Shown here piece after piece: positions 1 to 6,867 of a stretch of DNA of 9,311 nucleotides. Position numbers and translations under genes: made by a program. Location: contig JAZLIT010000169.1 in NCBI GenBank assembly GCA_045617525.1, forward strand, positions 1-9,311, read 5' to 3'. The notes beneath the pieces are model-generated. The model did no database searches. It saw only the letters and a list, made by a program, of their open reading frames with translations, and was not told the origin of the DNA. This stretch comes from JAZLIT01 sp045617525 (lineage in GTDB: Bacteria > Bacillota > Bacilli > Bacillales_A > Planococcaceae). Each line of letters starts with the position of its first letter. Within the stretch, counting starts at the first letter, position 1.

Positions 1-14
1 AGAATTTACTAGCA

Positions 15-20
15 TACAAT
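15..20 (+). promoter_or_regulatory. possible -10 box upstream of spoVS
   Basis: TACAAT lies about 59 bases before the spoVS start and is one base off the sigma-A -10 consensus. Any matching -35 box would be outside the window. In B. subtilis spoVS is known to depend on sigma-H, and I do not see a convincing sigma-H site here, so this is only a weak candidate. Confidence 0.2.
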
Positions 21-78
21 AATCTACGGACTAAAAAGTTCGGATTATGGCAGTAACAAAGGATGAGGAGGAAAATTT

Positions 79-345
79 GTGGATGCATTAAAAGTTTCAT
101 CACGCTCGAACCCAAACTCAGTTGCTGGAGCACTCGTGGCGGTAATACGTGAACAAGGTTATGCTGAAATGCAAGCAGTAGGTGCAGGTGCACTCAATCA
201 AGCGGTAAAGGCAGTAGCCATTGCTAGAGGTTTCGTGGCTCCTAGTGGTACGGATTTAATTTGTGCCCCCGCTTTTGCAGACATTGTCATTGCAGGTGAA
301 GATCGAACTGCCTTAAAGTTATTAGTGGAAAAAAGAACACGCTAA
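79..345 (+). CDS. spoVS: Stage V sporulation protein S (SpoVS)
   Basis: This 88-residue protein is a near full-length match, from memory, to B. subtilis SpoVS (86 residues). The diagnostic core is GAGALNQAVKAVAIARG at residues 36-52, followed by FVAPSGTDLICAPAF at 53-67. SpoVS is a small Alba-like nucleic-acid-binding protein. In B. subtilis it is needed for progression through stage V (coat assembly, heat resistance) and affects septation; how it works in detail is not settled. The start is GTG at 79, set by a strong GAGGAGG at 65-71 with a 7-base gap, and the N-terminus DALKVSSRSNPNSVAGAL matches the family without extension. A terminator follows 15 bases after the stop, so this looks like a single-gene unit or the end of one beginning outside the window. 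Confidence 0.97.
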   Translation: MDALKVSSRSNPNSVAGALVAVIREQGYAEMQAVGAGALNQAVKAVAIARGFVAPSGTDLICAPAFADIVIAGEDRTALKLLVEKRTR

Positions 346-360
346 ATAAGTAAATGAACA

Positions 361-389
361 AGCCTCGCACTTTATGTGCGGGGCTTTTT
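361..389 (+). terminator. Rho-independent terminator of spoVS
   Basis: AGCCTCGCAC (361-370) pairs with GTGCGGGGCT (376-385) as a 10-bp stem with one G-U pair. The loop is TTTAT and a run of T follows (385-389). It sits 15 bases after the spoVS stop codon. Confidence 0.93.
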
Positions 390-625
390 GTATGGGGAAA
401 TGGATCGTGCTAATGAAGTGAATTCATTTTGTGAAGTTGCAACATACTAGTATAAATGCCGTCAAATACTTTACAACCTGCTTTCTTGTCATATATTTCT
501 CGTAATTCGTTCCGCCTTAGGTCTGATTTTTGAAAAGACATGACATTTGCAATAGTACGCTTGAGGTGTTCGTGTTAAACTAATGAAGGAAATTTATATA
601 TAATTTGTATTAAGGAGTGTTGAAT
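390..625 (+). other. Leader/intergenic region before korA
   Basis: No gene is visible in this 235-base gap. It holds three short perfect palindromes (TGAATTCA 419-426, GTTGCAAC 436-443, TACTAGTA 445-452) around a possible promoter. The following ~150 bases are pyrimidine-rich with only weak pairing. I recognise no known riboswitch class. Confidence 0.5.
429..456 (+). promoter_or_regulatory. possible sigma-A promoter of korAB
   Basis: TTGTGA (429-434) and TATAAA (451-456) are 16 bases apart, each resembling the sigma-A boxes. The -10 overlaps the palindrome TACTAGTA (445-452), and another palindrome, GTTGCAAC (436-443), lies in the spacer, so a repressor site overlapping the promoter is conceivable. 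The implied leader is about 160 bases. Not confirmed. Confidence 0.3.
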
Positions 626-2356
626 TTGTTACATCAGCTTTCATGGAAAGTCGGTGGGCAGCAGGGTGAAGGAATCGAGTCGACAGGTGAAATCTTCGCA
701 ACAGCTATGAACCGCTTAGGCTATCACTTATACGGCTATCGCCATTTCTCTTCACGCATTAAAGGTGGCCACACGAATAATAAAATTACAGTACGTCCGA
801 CAGAAGTACGCTCAATTGCGGACGATTTAGATATTTTAGTTGCATTTGACCAAGAAACAATTGATGTAAACTATCTGGAATTAACACCAACAAGCATCAT
901 TTTAGCGGATGCAAAATTTAATCCAGTAGCGCCTGAGGATTGTGTGGCACCACTTTATGCGGTAAATTTTACAGGAATCGCATCTGAGTTAGGTACTTCA
1001 TTAATGAAAAACATGGTGGCTATTGGCGCTACATCAGCATTACTTAACTTAAATGAAGAAGTTTTCCAAAATGTTGTAACAGAAATTTTCGGTCGTAAAG
1101 GCGAAGAGATTATTGCGAAAAACATGGAAGCAATTAAATTAGGTCGCGCGGCAATCACTGAGCAAATCGGTGAGCGCGTAGGGAATTGGGAGCTAGCACC
1201 TGCAGACGGCAAACGTCGTATGTTCATGATTGGCAATGACGCAGTAGCATTTGGTGCATTAGCAGCAGGCGCGCGCTTCATGGCAGCTTATCCAATTACA
1301 CCAGCTTCAGAAATCATGGAGTTCATGATTAAAAAGCTACCATTAGTTGGTGGAGCGGTAATCCAAACAGAAGACGAAATCGCAGCTGCAACAATGGCAA
1401 TCGGTGCAAACTACGGTGGGGTGCGTTCATTCACAGCTTCAGCAGGTCCTGGTCTTTCATTAATGATGGAGGCAATCGGTTTATCTGGTATGACAGAGCA
1501 ACCACTTGTTATTTTCGATACGCAGCGTGGGGGACCGTCAACAGGCTTACCGACGAAGCAAGAGCAATCGGATTTAATGGCCATGGTATACGGTACACAT
1601 GGTGAAATTCCAAAAGTAATTATCGCACCTTCTACAATGGAAGAGGCGTTCTATGATACAATTCAAGCGTTTAATATCGCGGAAGAGCTACAAATTCCTG
1701 TAATCGTGTTAACGGACTTACAACTAGCACTTGGGAAACAATCAGTTGATCCGTTTGATTATTCAAAAGTGGAAATTCGTCGCGGTAAAATTGTAACACC
1801 TGAAGAGACGGATTCGAAAGATTACTTCAAACGTTTTGAAGTAACAGAAGACGGTATTTCTCCTCGTGTCCTACCTGGTATGAAGGGTGGTATTCACCAC
1901 GTTACAGGCGTAGAGCATAATGAGCAAGGGAAGCCATCTGAGGCGACAGGTAACCGTCGTGACCAAATGGATAAACGTTTCCGCAAACTAGAAAGCATTC
2001 GATTTGATAAGCCGGTCCATGTAAATGCACCACATGATGATGCAGATGTATTATTAGTAGGCTTTAACTCAACGCGCGGTGCACTTGAAGAAGTTCAAGA
2101 GGCATTAAATGCAGAAGGTATTAAGACGAATCACGCACACGTTCGCCTAGTATTCCCATTCCCTGCAGAGGAAATGACTTTACAAGTGGACAAGGCAAAA
2201 AAAATAATTGTTGTTGAAAATAATGCAACAGGTCAATTAGCAAACATAATGAAAATGGCAATTGGCGGACATGCAAAAATGGCTAATGTACTAAAATATG
2301 ATGGTACGCCATTCTTACCACGTGAATTGACTAACCTTGTAAAGGAGAAGATCTAA
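626..2356 (+). CDS. korA: 2-oxoacid:ferredoxin oxidoreductase, alpha subunit (gamma-alpha fusion)
   Basis: This 576-residue protein is the alpha subunit of a two-subunit 2-oxoacid (probably 2-oxoglutarate) oxidoreductase. Such enzymes decarboxylate the 2-oxoacid to its acyl-CoA and pass electrons to ferredoxin. Residues ~1-185 are the gamma (CoA-associated) domain, with GGQQGEG at 10-16. Residues ~195-430 are the alpha pyrimidine-binding domain with YPITP (222-226) and GPSTGLPTK (303-311), motifs of the PFOR/OFOR superfamily. Residues ~470-576 are the C-terminal transketolase-like domain. There is no built-in ferredoxin domain, as expected for this type. I place the start at TTG 626, 7 bases after the ribosome site AAGGAGTG (612-619); the upstream in-frame GTG at 617 lies inside that site. 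The N-terminus MLHQLSWKVGGQQGEG then fits the family. korB follows with no gap. Substrate choice (2-oxoglutarate versus pyruvate or branched-chain oxoacids) cannot be fixed from sequence alone. Confidence 0.93.
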   Translation: MLHQLSWKVGGQQGEGIESTGEIFATAMNRLGYHLYGYRHFSSRIKGGHTNNKITVRPTEVRSIADDLDILVAFDQETIDVNYLELTPTSIILADAKFNPVAPEDCVAPLYAVNFTGIASELGTSLMKNMVAIGATSALLNLNEEVFQNVVTEIFGRKGEEIIAKNMEAIKLGRAAITEQIGERVGNWELAPADGKRRMFMIGNDAVAFGALAAGARFMAAYPITPASEIMEFMIKKLPLVGGAVIQTEDEIAAATMAIGANYGGVRSFTASAGPGLSLMMEAIGLSGMTEQPLVIFDTQRGGPSTGLPTKQEQSDLMAMVYGTHGEIPKVIIAPSTMEEAFYDTIQAFNIAEELQIPVIVLTDLQLALGKQSVDPFDYSKVEIRRGKIVTPEETDSKDYFKRFEVTEDGISPRVLPGMKGGIHHVTGVEHNEQGKPSEATGNRRDQMDKRFRKLESIRFDKPVHVNAPHDDADVLLVGFNSTRGALEEVQEALNAEGIKTNHAHVRLVFPFPAEEMTLQVDKAKKIIVVENNATGQLANIMKMAIGGHAKMANVLKYDGTPFLPRELTNLVKEKI

Positions 2357-3223
2357 ATGGCTACATTTAAAGACTTTCGTAATGATGTAAAACCAAACTG
2401 GTGCCCAGGCTGTGGAGATTTTTCTGTACAAGCGGCGATTCAACGTGCAGCGGCAAACGTAGGCTACGAGCCAAATGAGTTAGCTGTTATTTCAGGGATT
2501 GGCTGTTCAGGTCGTGTATCAGGCTATATTAATTCATACGGTTTCCACGGCATTCATGGCCGTGCATTACCAATCGCACAGGGGCTGAAAATGGCTAACC
2601 GCGATTTAAAAGTTGTTGCTTCAGGTGGTGACGGAGATGGTTTCGCAATTGGAATGGGTCACACTATCCATGCAATTCGTCGTAACATCGACATCACATA
2701 CGTTGTAATGGACAATCAAATTTACGGTCTCACTAAAGGTCAAACTTCTCCACGTTCTGCAGCAGGTTTCATCACGAAATCCACACCAGGTGGAGCAATT
2801 GAGCCTTCATTAAAACCATTAGAGATTGCGTTAACAGCTGGGGCGACATTTGTGGCACAAGGCTTCTCAACAGATATTAAAGAGTTAACTGCAATGATCG
2901 AGGCAGGCTTAAATCATAAAGGCTTCTCATTCATTAACGTATTTTCACCATGTGTAACATACAACAAGATAAACACGTACGATTGGTTTAAAGAAAACCT
3001 AACGAAATTAGCGGATATCGAAGGTTATGATAATTCAGATCGTGCCATGGCAATGAAGGTTGCGATGGAGCATGAAGGCCTTTTAACAGGGATTATCTAC
3101 CAAGATACAGAAACGACTTCTTATCAAGAAAAGGTTATTGGCTATAGCGATATTCCTTTAACAGATATGGATATTTCATTATCAGAAGATCAATTCGACG
3201 TGATTGTGAAAGAATTTATGTAA
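2357..3223 (+). CDS. korB: 2-oxoacid:ferredoxin oxidoreductase, beta subunit (TPP and Fe-S binding)
   Basis: The beta subunit (288 residues) carries the thiamine diphosphate and the single [4Fe-4S] cluster of the KorAB enzyme. The TPP/Mg signature is GDG at 91-93 with Asn120, inside SGGDGDGFAIGMG...VVMDNQIYGLTKGQ. The cluster ligands are visible as Cys16 and Cys19 (WCPGCGD), Cys50 (GIGCSGR) and Cys199 (FSPCVTYN), the spacing known from archaeal two-subunit 2-oxoacid:ferredoxin oxidoreductases. The ATG directly follows the korA stop codon, and its ribosome site AAAGGAG (2341-2347) is inside the korA end, so the two subunits are translationally coupled. Length is normal for the family and no key residue is missing. 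A strong terminator comes 7 bases after the stop. Confidence 0.95.
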   Translation: MATFKDFRNDVKPNWCPGCGDFSVQAAIQRAAANVGYEPNELAVISGIGCSGRVSGYINSYGFHGIHGRALPIAQGLKMANRDLKVVASGGDGDGFAIGMGHTIHAIRRNIDITYVVMDNQIYGLTKGQTSPRSAAGFITKSTPGGAIEPSLKPLEIALTAGATFVAQGFSTDIKELTAMIEAGLNHKGFSFINVFSPCVTYNKINTYDWFKENLTKLADIEGYDNSDRAMAMKVAMEHEGLLTGIIYQDTETTSYQEKVIGYSDIPLTDMDISLSEDQFDVIVKEFM

Positions 3224-3230
3224 GAAAGTA

Positions 3231-3258
3231 AAACCAGGGCGACAGCGCTCTGGTTTTT
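3231..3258 (+). terminator. Rho-independent terminator of korAB
   Basis: AAACCAGGGCG (3231-3241) pairs with CGCTCTGGTTT (3246-3256) in an 11-bp stem with one G-U pair and an ACAG loop, followed by T residues. It starts 7 bases after the korB stop. Confidence 0.93.
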
Positions 3259-3334
3259 GTGTTCAAAAAGACGATTATATTTCCATGCATTTACAACTCA
3301 AAAGCGTTACAATAAGTGAGAGAGGTGATTAGGG

Positions 3335-3667
3335 ATGTCAAAAATTATAGATTTCGAATTATTAAAACAACAGCGTTATATTGAAAAAGAATGCTCATTA
3401 AAAAAGCGAGATAATATTGACGTACTTGTTTTAAATCAGGTGCTAACGATAAAAGAGCATGCTGCACTACTAAATATTTTGAAAATTTTCCAAGATAAAC
3501 AAGTGGAGCCAAGTGAAATTTTCCGAGATGTATTTGAAATGAATCGTAAACAATTTGAACAAGTTCACCGTTTAGACTGGTGGGTGGTGACAAAACATTG
3601 CTTCATCTTTTTAAAAATCTTGAAGGATAATAACATAGAAGAATACGAACAATTTTTCAAATACTAA
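3335..3667 (+). CDS. Hypothetical protein, 110 residues
   Basis: I do not recognise the family. The gene is well supported: ATG at 3335 has the ribosome site GAGAGGTGAT (3319-3328) at good spacing, the frame has no rare oddities, and a hairpin follows the stop. The product is soluble, with no signal peptide or membrane segment. It is rich in Lys, Glu, Ile and Phe and appears mostly helical. The N-terminal part is charged (KQQRYIEKECSLKKRDN), and the C-terminal part has aromatic patches (LDWWVV 80-85, HCFIFLKIL 88-96). Cys20 and Cys89 are too far apart to suggest a metal motif. It stands alone between the korAB terminator and a convergent lipoprotein gene, so context does not give a function. 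Confidence 0.75.
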   Translation: MSKIIDFELLKQQRYIEKECSLKKRDNIDVLVLNQVLTIKEHAALLNILKIFQDKQVEPSEIFRDVFEMNRKQFEQVHRLDWWVVTKHCFIFLKILKDNNIEEYEQFFKY

Positions 3668-3704
3668 AGGGTGCCCGTGATTAGTAAATCGACGGACACC
3701 CTTT
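3666..3704. terminator. Shared hairpin between convergent genes (probable bidirectional terminator)
   Basis: AAAGGGTG (3666-3673) pairs with CACCCTTT (3697-3704), then after one mismatch CCGT pairs with ACGG, and the inner GATT/AATC can extend the stem. It overlaps the stop codon of the plus-strand gene and lies 23 bases beyond the end of the minus-strand lipoprotein gene. T runs are short on both sides, so a bidirectional role is inferred from position and symmetry. Confidence 0.75.
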
Positions 3705-3727
3705 AAATTTGCTAAAAAATCACGTAA

Positions 3728-4216
3728 TTAGTGACCTTTAATTTCGATTATTTTATTGCCATCTGCAGATACACGACCAAGAATGTTCGCGTTTGAGCTT
3801 TTGCTTTCTGCACCTTTAAATGTTAATTTTGCAGTCAACCTAAGGACATCTTTGTCAGTTTGAGAAACCGAAATAACGGTTGTACTTGTTGTGATTTCTT
3901 CACCATTTAAATAGCTTAATGCTTTTTCTTTTAATTCTGCTTTATTTTCAATATCAAAGTGTTCGTCGATGTAGGTATCTAATGCACCATCTTCTAGTAG
4001 TTCTTTATTTGTGAAAAGGTCCATATATACAGCAACAAATTCTTTAGCGATTGCTGTTTTATTTTCAATTTTGTCGCCCTCTTCAATTTGCTTTGTGCCA
4101 ACAGTTTGAGCAAATTTTGATGGACCGTCGCTTTGTGCAGGTTCATTTCCTGAATCATCACCACATGCGGCTAAAACTACACTGCTCAATAAAAGTACTG
4201 TTAATAGTTTTTTCAT
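3728..4216 (-). CDS. Putative secreted lipoprotein, 162 residues
   Basis: The N-terminus is a classical lipoprotein signal: MKKLLTVLLLSSVVLAAC with lipobox LAAC and the lipidated Cys at residue 18. A short acidic, Ser/Gly-rich linker (DDSGNEPAQSDGPSK) follows. The mature protein should sit on the outer face of the membrane. The remaining ~130 residues form a soluble domain with a helical first half (IAKEFVAVYMDLFTNKELLEDG) and a beta-rich second half (TTSTTVISVSQTDKDVLRLTAKLTF). I cannot name the family. I chose ATG 4216 over an in-frame TTG at 4219 because GAGGTGA (4227-4221) crowds the TTG. It is a monocistronic minus-strand gene with its own promoter, convergent to the gene at 3335. Confidence 0.85.
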   Translation of the reverse strand: MKKLLTVLLLSSVVLAACGDDSGNEPAQSDGPSKFAQTVGTKQIEEGDKIENKTAIAKEFVAVYMDLFTNKELLEDGALDTYIDEHFDIENKAELKEKALSYLNGEEITTSTTVISVSQTDKDVLRLTAKLTFKGAESKSSNANILGRVSADGNKIIEIKGH

Positions 4217-4245
4217 CAAATCACCTCAACGTATATTTTATTATA

Positions 4246-4275
4246 ATAATAATAGTTTTTGGAATAGTTTGTCAA
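4246..4275 (-). promoter_or_regulatory. sigma-A promoter of the lipoprotein gene
   Basis: On the minus strand a perfect -35 TTGACA (4275-4270) is followed after 18 bases by TATTAT (4251-4246), five of six matches to the -10 consensus. Transcription would start about 25 bases before the ATG. Confidence 0.65.
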
Positions 4276-4377
4276 TTGAGTTTTTTGATATTTGTATTTT
4301 TATTTTATGCAATTAGTTTATAACTGACACAAATCTCCCACTTTTCCCTTCATTTTAATAACAATTTAACGGTTTGC

Positions 4378-4407
4378 TTGATGAATGATTCGACTATTCG
4401 GTATAAT
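4378..4407 (+). promoter_or_regulatory. sigma-A promoter of miaB-ricA
   Basis: A perfect -10 TATAAT (4402-4407) lies 18 bases after TTGATG (4378-4383), which keeps the TTGA part of the -35 box. Start of transcription would be near 4414, giving a leader of about 37 bases. Confidence 0.65.
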
Positions 4408-4450
4408 AGTAGAATGGACAAGTCCGTTTGAAGGGAGTATTTAAATTTAA

Positions 4451-5983
4451 ATGAATGAAGAACAACGCTTAGCGAGCCAACAAGTAAATCAGCAAAAAAA
4501 AGAAGAGAAAGATTATAGTAAATATTTTGAGAAAGTATTTACAGCACCTTCTTTAAAAGACGCAAAAAAGCGCGGTAAAGAGGAAGTAGTCTACCATAAG
4601 GATTTTTCGATTGAAGAACAATTTGTAGGGATGGGCACAGGACGCAAATTTTACATAAGAACCTATGGCTGCCAAATGAATGAGCATGACACCGAAGTTA
4701 TGGCGGGTATTTTCATGGCGCTTGGCTTTGATGCTACTGAGCAAATTGAAGAGGCAGATGTTGTGCTTTTGAATACATGTGCCATCCGTGAAGGTGCGGA
4801 AAATAAAGTATTTGGCGAGTTAGGTTTCCTGCTTAAATATAAACGTAAAAACCCTGAGATGTTAATTGGTGTTTGTGGCTGTATGTCACAAGAAGAGTCA
4901 GTTGTAAATAAAATTTTGAAACAGTATCAACATGTTGACATGGTGTTCGGAACGCATAATATTCACCGCCTGCCACATATTTTAAAAGAAGCGTATATGT
5001 CGAAGGAAATGGTTGTAGAGGTATGGTCTAAAGAGGGCGATATTATTGAAAACCTTCCGAAAAAACGTCTACGTTCAATCAAAGCTTGGGTAAATATTAT
5101 GTACGGCTGTGATAAGTTCTGTACGTACTGTATCGTTCCCTATACTCGTGGTAAGGAGCGTTCACGTCGTCCAGAGGAAATCATCTTAGAAGTACGCGAG
5201 TTGGCAGCACAGGGCTATCAAGAAATTATGCTGCTTGGCCAAAATGTAAATGCATATGGGAAAGATTTTGAGGACACGAACTATCGCTTGGGCGATTTAA
5301 TGGACGAGCTCCGTAAAATCGATATTCCACGTATACGTTTCACAACAAGCCACCCGCGCGATTTCGATGATTATTTAATTGAGGTACTTGCAAAAGGTGG
5401 GAACCTTGTCGAACATATTCATCTCCCAGTTCAATCAGGTTCTAACGAGGTGCTAAAAATAATGGCACGTAAATATACACGTGAACATTTCTTAGGATTA
5501 GTGGATAAGATTAAACTGGCAATTCCTGATGTTTGCTTAACAACAGATATTATCGTAGGCTATCCAAATGAAACGGAAGCTCAATTTGAAGAAACAATCG
5601 ATCTATACCGTCAAGTAGGCTTTGATATGGCGTTTACGTATATTTATTCACCACGTGAAGGAACACCGGCCGCGAAAATGGTTGATAATGTTCCAGAATC
5701 AGTTAAAAAAGAGCGTCTTCATAAATTAAATGCAGTCGTAGCAGAATACTCGGCTCTCGCGTTAAAGCGTCTTGAAGGTGAAGTTGTTGAAGTATTAGTC
5801 GAAGGTAGTAGTAAACGTCGCGATGATGTCCTTGCGGGTTATACGCGTCGAAACCGTCTAGTAAATTTTGAAGGTTCACAAGAATTGATCGGTAAATTAG
5901 TGAAGGTGAGAGTCGTGGAATCGAAATCCCATTCACTTGCAGGTGAGTTTGTGGAGGAAGTAAAAAAAGTAGAGGTGGAATAA
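4451..5983 (+). CDS. miaB: tRNA-2-methylthio-N6-dimethylallyladenosine synthase (MiaB)
   Basis: This 510-residue radical-SAM methylthiotransferase converts i6A-37 to ms2i6A-37 in tRNAs reading U-starting codons. The N-terminal MTTase domain (~65-190) holds three cluster ligands: Cys74 (TYGCQMNEHD), Cys110 (LLNTCAIREGAENK) and Cys144 (CGCMSQEE). The radical-SAM motif CxxxCxxC is Cys220, Cys224, Cys227 (YGCDKFCTYCIVPYTRG). A TRAM RNA-binding domain fills ~440-505. The basic, Gln/Lys-rich ~60-residue N-terminal extension is typical of Bacillus MiaB (YmcB, ~509 residues). ATG 4451 is the first possible start, with a stop just upstream. Its ribosome site AAGGGAG (4431-4437) is 13 bases away, longer than usual, hinting at modest translation. 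The stop codon overlaps the ricA start area, so the two are coupled. Confidence 0.97.
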   Translation: MNEEQRLASQQVNQQKKEEKDYSKYFEKVFTAPSLKDAKKRGKEEVVYHKDFSIEEQFVGMGTGRKFYIRTYGCQMNEHDTEVMAGIFMALGFDATEQIEEADVVLLNTCAIREGAENKVFGELGFLLKYKRKNPEMLIGVCGCMSQEESVVNKILKQYQHVDMVFGTHNIHRLPHILKEAYMSKEMVVEVWSKEGDIIENLPKKRLRSIKAWVNIMYGCDKFCTYCIVPYTRGKERSRRPEEIILEVRELAAQGYQEIMLLGQNVNAYGKDFEDTNYRLGDLMDELRKIDIPRIRFTTSHPRDFDDYLIEVLAKGGNLVEHIHLPVQSGSNEVLKIMARKYTREHFLGLVDKIKLAIPDVCLTTDIIVGYPNETEAQFEETIDLYRQVGFDMAFTYIYSPREGTPAAKMVDNVPESVKKERLHKLNAVVAEYSALALKRLEGEVVEVLVEGSSKRRDDVLAGYTRRNRLVNFEGSQELIGKLVKVRVVESKSHSLAGEFVEEVKKVEVE

Positions 5984-5985
5984 TG

Positions 5986-6420
5986 ATGACGAAAATTTAT
6001 ACAACTGAAGAAATCGTAGAAAAAGCAAAAGAAATTGCACATATGATTGCTAATACAGAAGAAGTTGAATTTTTCAAAAAAGTAGAGGAACAGATTAATG
6101 AAAATCAATTTGTTCGTGAAAAAATTGCATCATTAAAGACATTACAAAAATCAGCAGTAAATTTTGAGCACTTAGGCAAAGAGCGTGGGCTAAAAGTAAT
6201 CGAAGGTAAGATCGAAGGAATCGAACAAGAAATCGATGAGCTACCTATTGTTCAAGAATTCAAGCGTTCTCAGTTTGAAGTGAACCAATTGTTACAATTG
6301 GTGTCAAATGCGATTGCAAACAATGTAACGGATGAAGTAATTGAATCAACAGGTGGCGACATTTTAAAAGGTGAAACAGGTTCTAAAGTACGCAATAGCC
6401 AACCAGGAAGCTGCTCATAA
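5986..6420 (+). CDS. ricA: RicA (YmcA), YlbF/YmcA-family regulator
   Basis: The 144-residue product matches B. subtilis RicA/YmcA (143 residues) along its whole length. Characteristic stretches are FFKKVEEQINEN near the N-terminus, LQKSAVNFEH in the middle, and STGGDILKGETGSKV near the C-terminus. It is an all-helical protein. In B. subtilis RicA acts with RicF (YlbF) and RicT (YaaT) in a cytoplasmic [4Fe-4S] complex that promotes RNase Y-dependent mRNA maturation and phosphorylation of Spo0A, so it affects biofilm formation, competence and sporulation. The C-terminal Cys143 resembles the C-terminal cysteine of B. subtilis RicA. The start is ATG 5986, 8 bases after GAGGTG (5972-5977); ATG 5983, overlapping the miaB stop by one base, is the alternative and adds one residue. 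The partners ricF and ricT are not in this window. Confidence 0.95.
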   Translation: MTKIYTTEEIVEKAKEIAHMIANTEEVEFFKKVEEQINENQFVREKIASLKTLQKSAVNFEHLGKERGLKVIEGKIEGIEQEIDELPIVQEFKRSQFEVNQLLQLVSNAIANNVTDEVIESTGGDILKGETGSKVRNSQPGSCS

Positions 6421-6435
6421 ATAATAGGATTTAAT

Positions 6436-6450
6436 GAGGCTGGGCAAAAC
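6436..6450 (+). repeat. GAGGCTGGGCAAAAC, likely dispersed 3'-end repeat
   Basis: This 15-mer just after ricA resembles a GAGGCTGGGACAAAAC motif I remember as recurring after genes in Bacillales, directly before a long terminator hairpin, as here. Recognition is from memory; there is only one copy in this window. Confidence 0.35.
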
Positions 6451-6465
6451 CCTTCTCAAAAATGA

Positions 6466-6513
6466 AAAGACTCTCAATTTTACTTTAAGTAGAATTTAGG
6501 GTCTTTATTTTTT
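6466..6513 (+). terminator. Long terminator hairpin after ricA
   Basis: AAAGACTCT (6466-6474) pairs with AGGGTCTTT (6498-6506). After one mismatch, AATTTTACT pairs with AGTAGAATT around a TTA loop, giving a stem of about 18 pairs with two G-U pairs. The tail is TTTATTTTTT (6504-6513). It ends the miaB-ricA unit 45 bases after the stop codon and is close to symmetrical. Confidence 0.85.
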
Positions 6514-6536
6514 GTCATTCGAAGCTGTAATGACAA
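6512..6536. repeat. Short inverted repeat TTGTCATT / AATGACAA
   Basis: TTGTCATT (6512-6519) and AATGACAA (6529-6536) are perfect 8-bp inverted copies around a 9-base loop. The segment 6517-6543 also resembles 8785-8812 (CATTC, then CTGTAATG, then CAATA and A-rich sequence), so it is probably part of a dispersed repeat. Confidence 0.5.
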
Positions 6537-6867
6537 TAGAAAAAGGCTCTTTAAGCATACCCTTTCTCACGAAAGGCGTTGATTGGAGCTCCGTGGGCCC
6601 GACGCGTTTCTGGGGGCACGGCTCCAACTAACTAATTCCCTGCCCTTACGGAGGCAGAAAATTAGTGGATTTTCCGCACGTGCTTAATCCCCTGGAAGTC
6701 GCGGGCCCCCTCCGCTCCAATCAACGAGCACTATCAAAGGTGATTCCTGCGCGTTTTATATACTCTACTTAATAAAATCTTTGTTTTAAAATCTCAGCTT
6801 TCTAAATCCATAAGCATTCCTTGTAATAATTCATTCTAAAAATCCATTTGAATAACCAAATATATAA
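6514..6867. other. Non-coding gap holding repeat elements
   Basis: I see no gene between the ricA terminator and the ISL3 remnant. The left half holds a hairpin (CCTTTC/GAAAGG, 6561-6576) directly touching a GC-rich folded element at 6577-6726. The right part (6742-6867) is plain AT-rich sequence with nothing recognisable. In related bacilli cotE would usually be expected near here. Confidence 0.6.
6577..6726. repeat. GC-rich ~150-bp element with nested inverted repeats
   Basis: The ends are perfect 13-bp inverted repeats: CGTTGATTGGAGC (6577-6589) and GCTCCAATCAACG (6714-6726). Inside, further arms pair in order: GGGCCCG (6595-6601) with CGGGCCC (6702-6708); TTTCTGGGG (6607-6615) with CCCCTGGAA (6689-6697), one mismatch; GCACG (6616-6620) with CGTGC (6679-6683); ACTAATT (6631-6637) with AATTAGT (6660-6666); CTGCC (6640-6644) with GGCAG (6653-6657), closing an 8-base loop. 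So nearly the whole element can fold into one long interrupted stem, as DNA cruciform or RNA. It has no open frame and is far GC-richer than its surroundings. A MITE-like or REP-like non-autonomous element, or a structured RNA, is plausible. I vaguely recall similar GATTGGAGC-ended elements in Lysinibacillus-like genomes but cannot verify it. Strand is undecided. Confidence 0.7.

Noticed and set aside
599..604. Perfect TATAAT before korA as its -10 box
   Set aside because: Transcription would begin at about 611, inside the ribosome binding site, and the paired -35 (TTAAAC) is poor. It could still add to expression but is not the best candidate.
457..611. Riboswitch or T-box in the korA leader
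   Set aside because: Only weak local pairings are visible, with no conserved riboswitch core or anti-terminator/terminator pair.
617..619. GTG at 617 as the korA start
   Set aside because: It overlaps the ribosome site AAGGAG, and starting at TTG 626 gives the family N-terminus with normal spacing.
955..1281. Open frame on the minus strand inside korA
   Set aside because: It is antisense to the well-supported korA reading frame, has no ribosome site and has a low-complexity composition.
4051..4323. Plus-strand open frame overlapping the lipoprotein gene
   Set aside because: It is antisense to the lipoprotein start and its promoter; its hydrophobic end comes from AT-rich intergenic DNA.
5703..6108. 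Minus-strand open frames across the miaB-ricA junction
   Set aside because: Both are antisense to clearly homologous genes and lack start signals.
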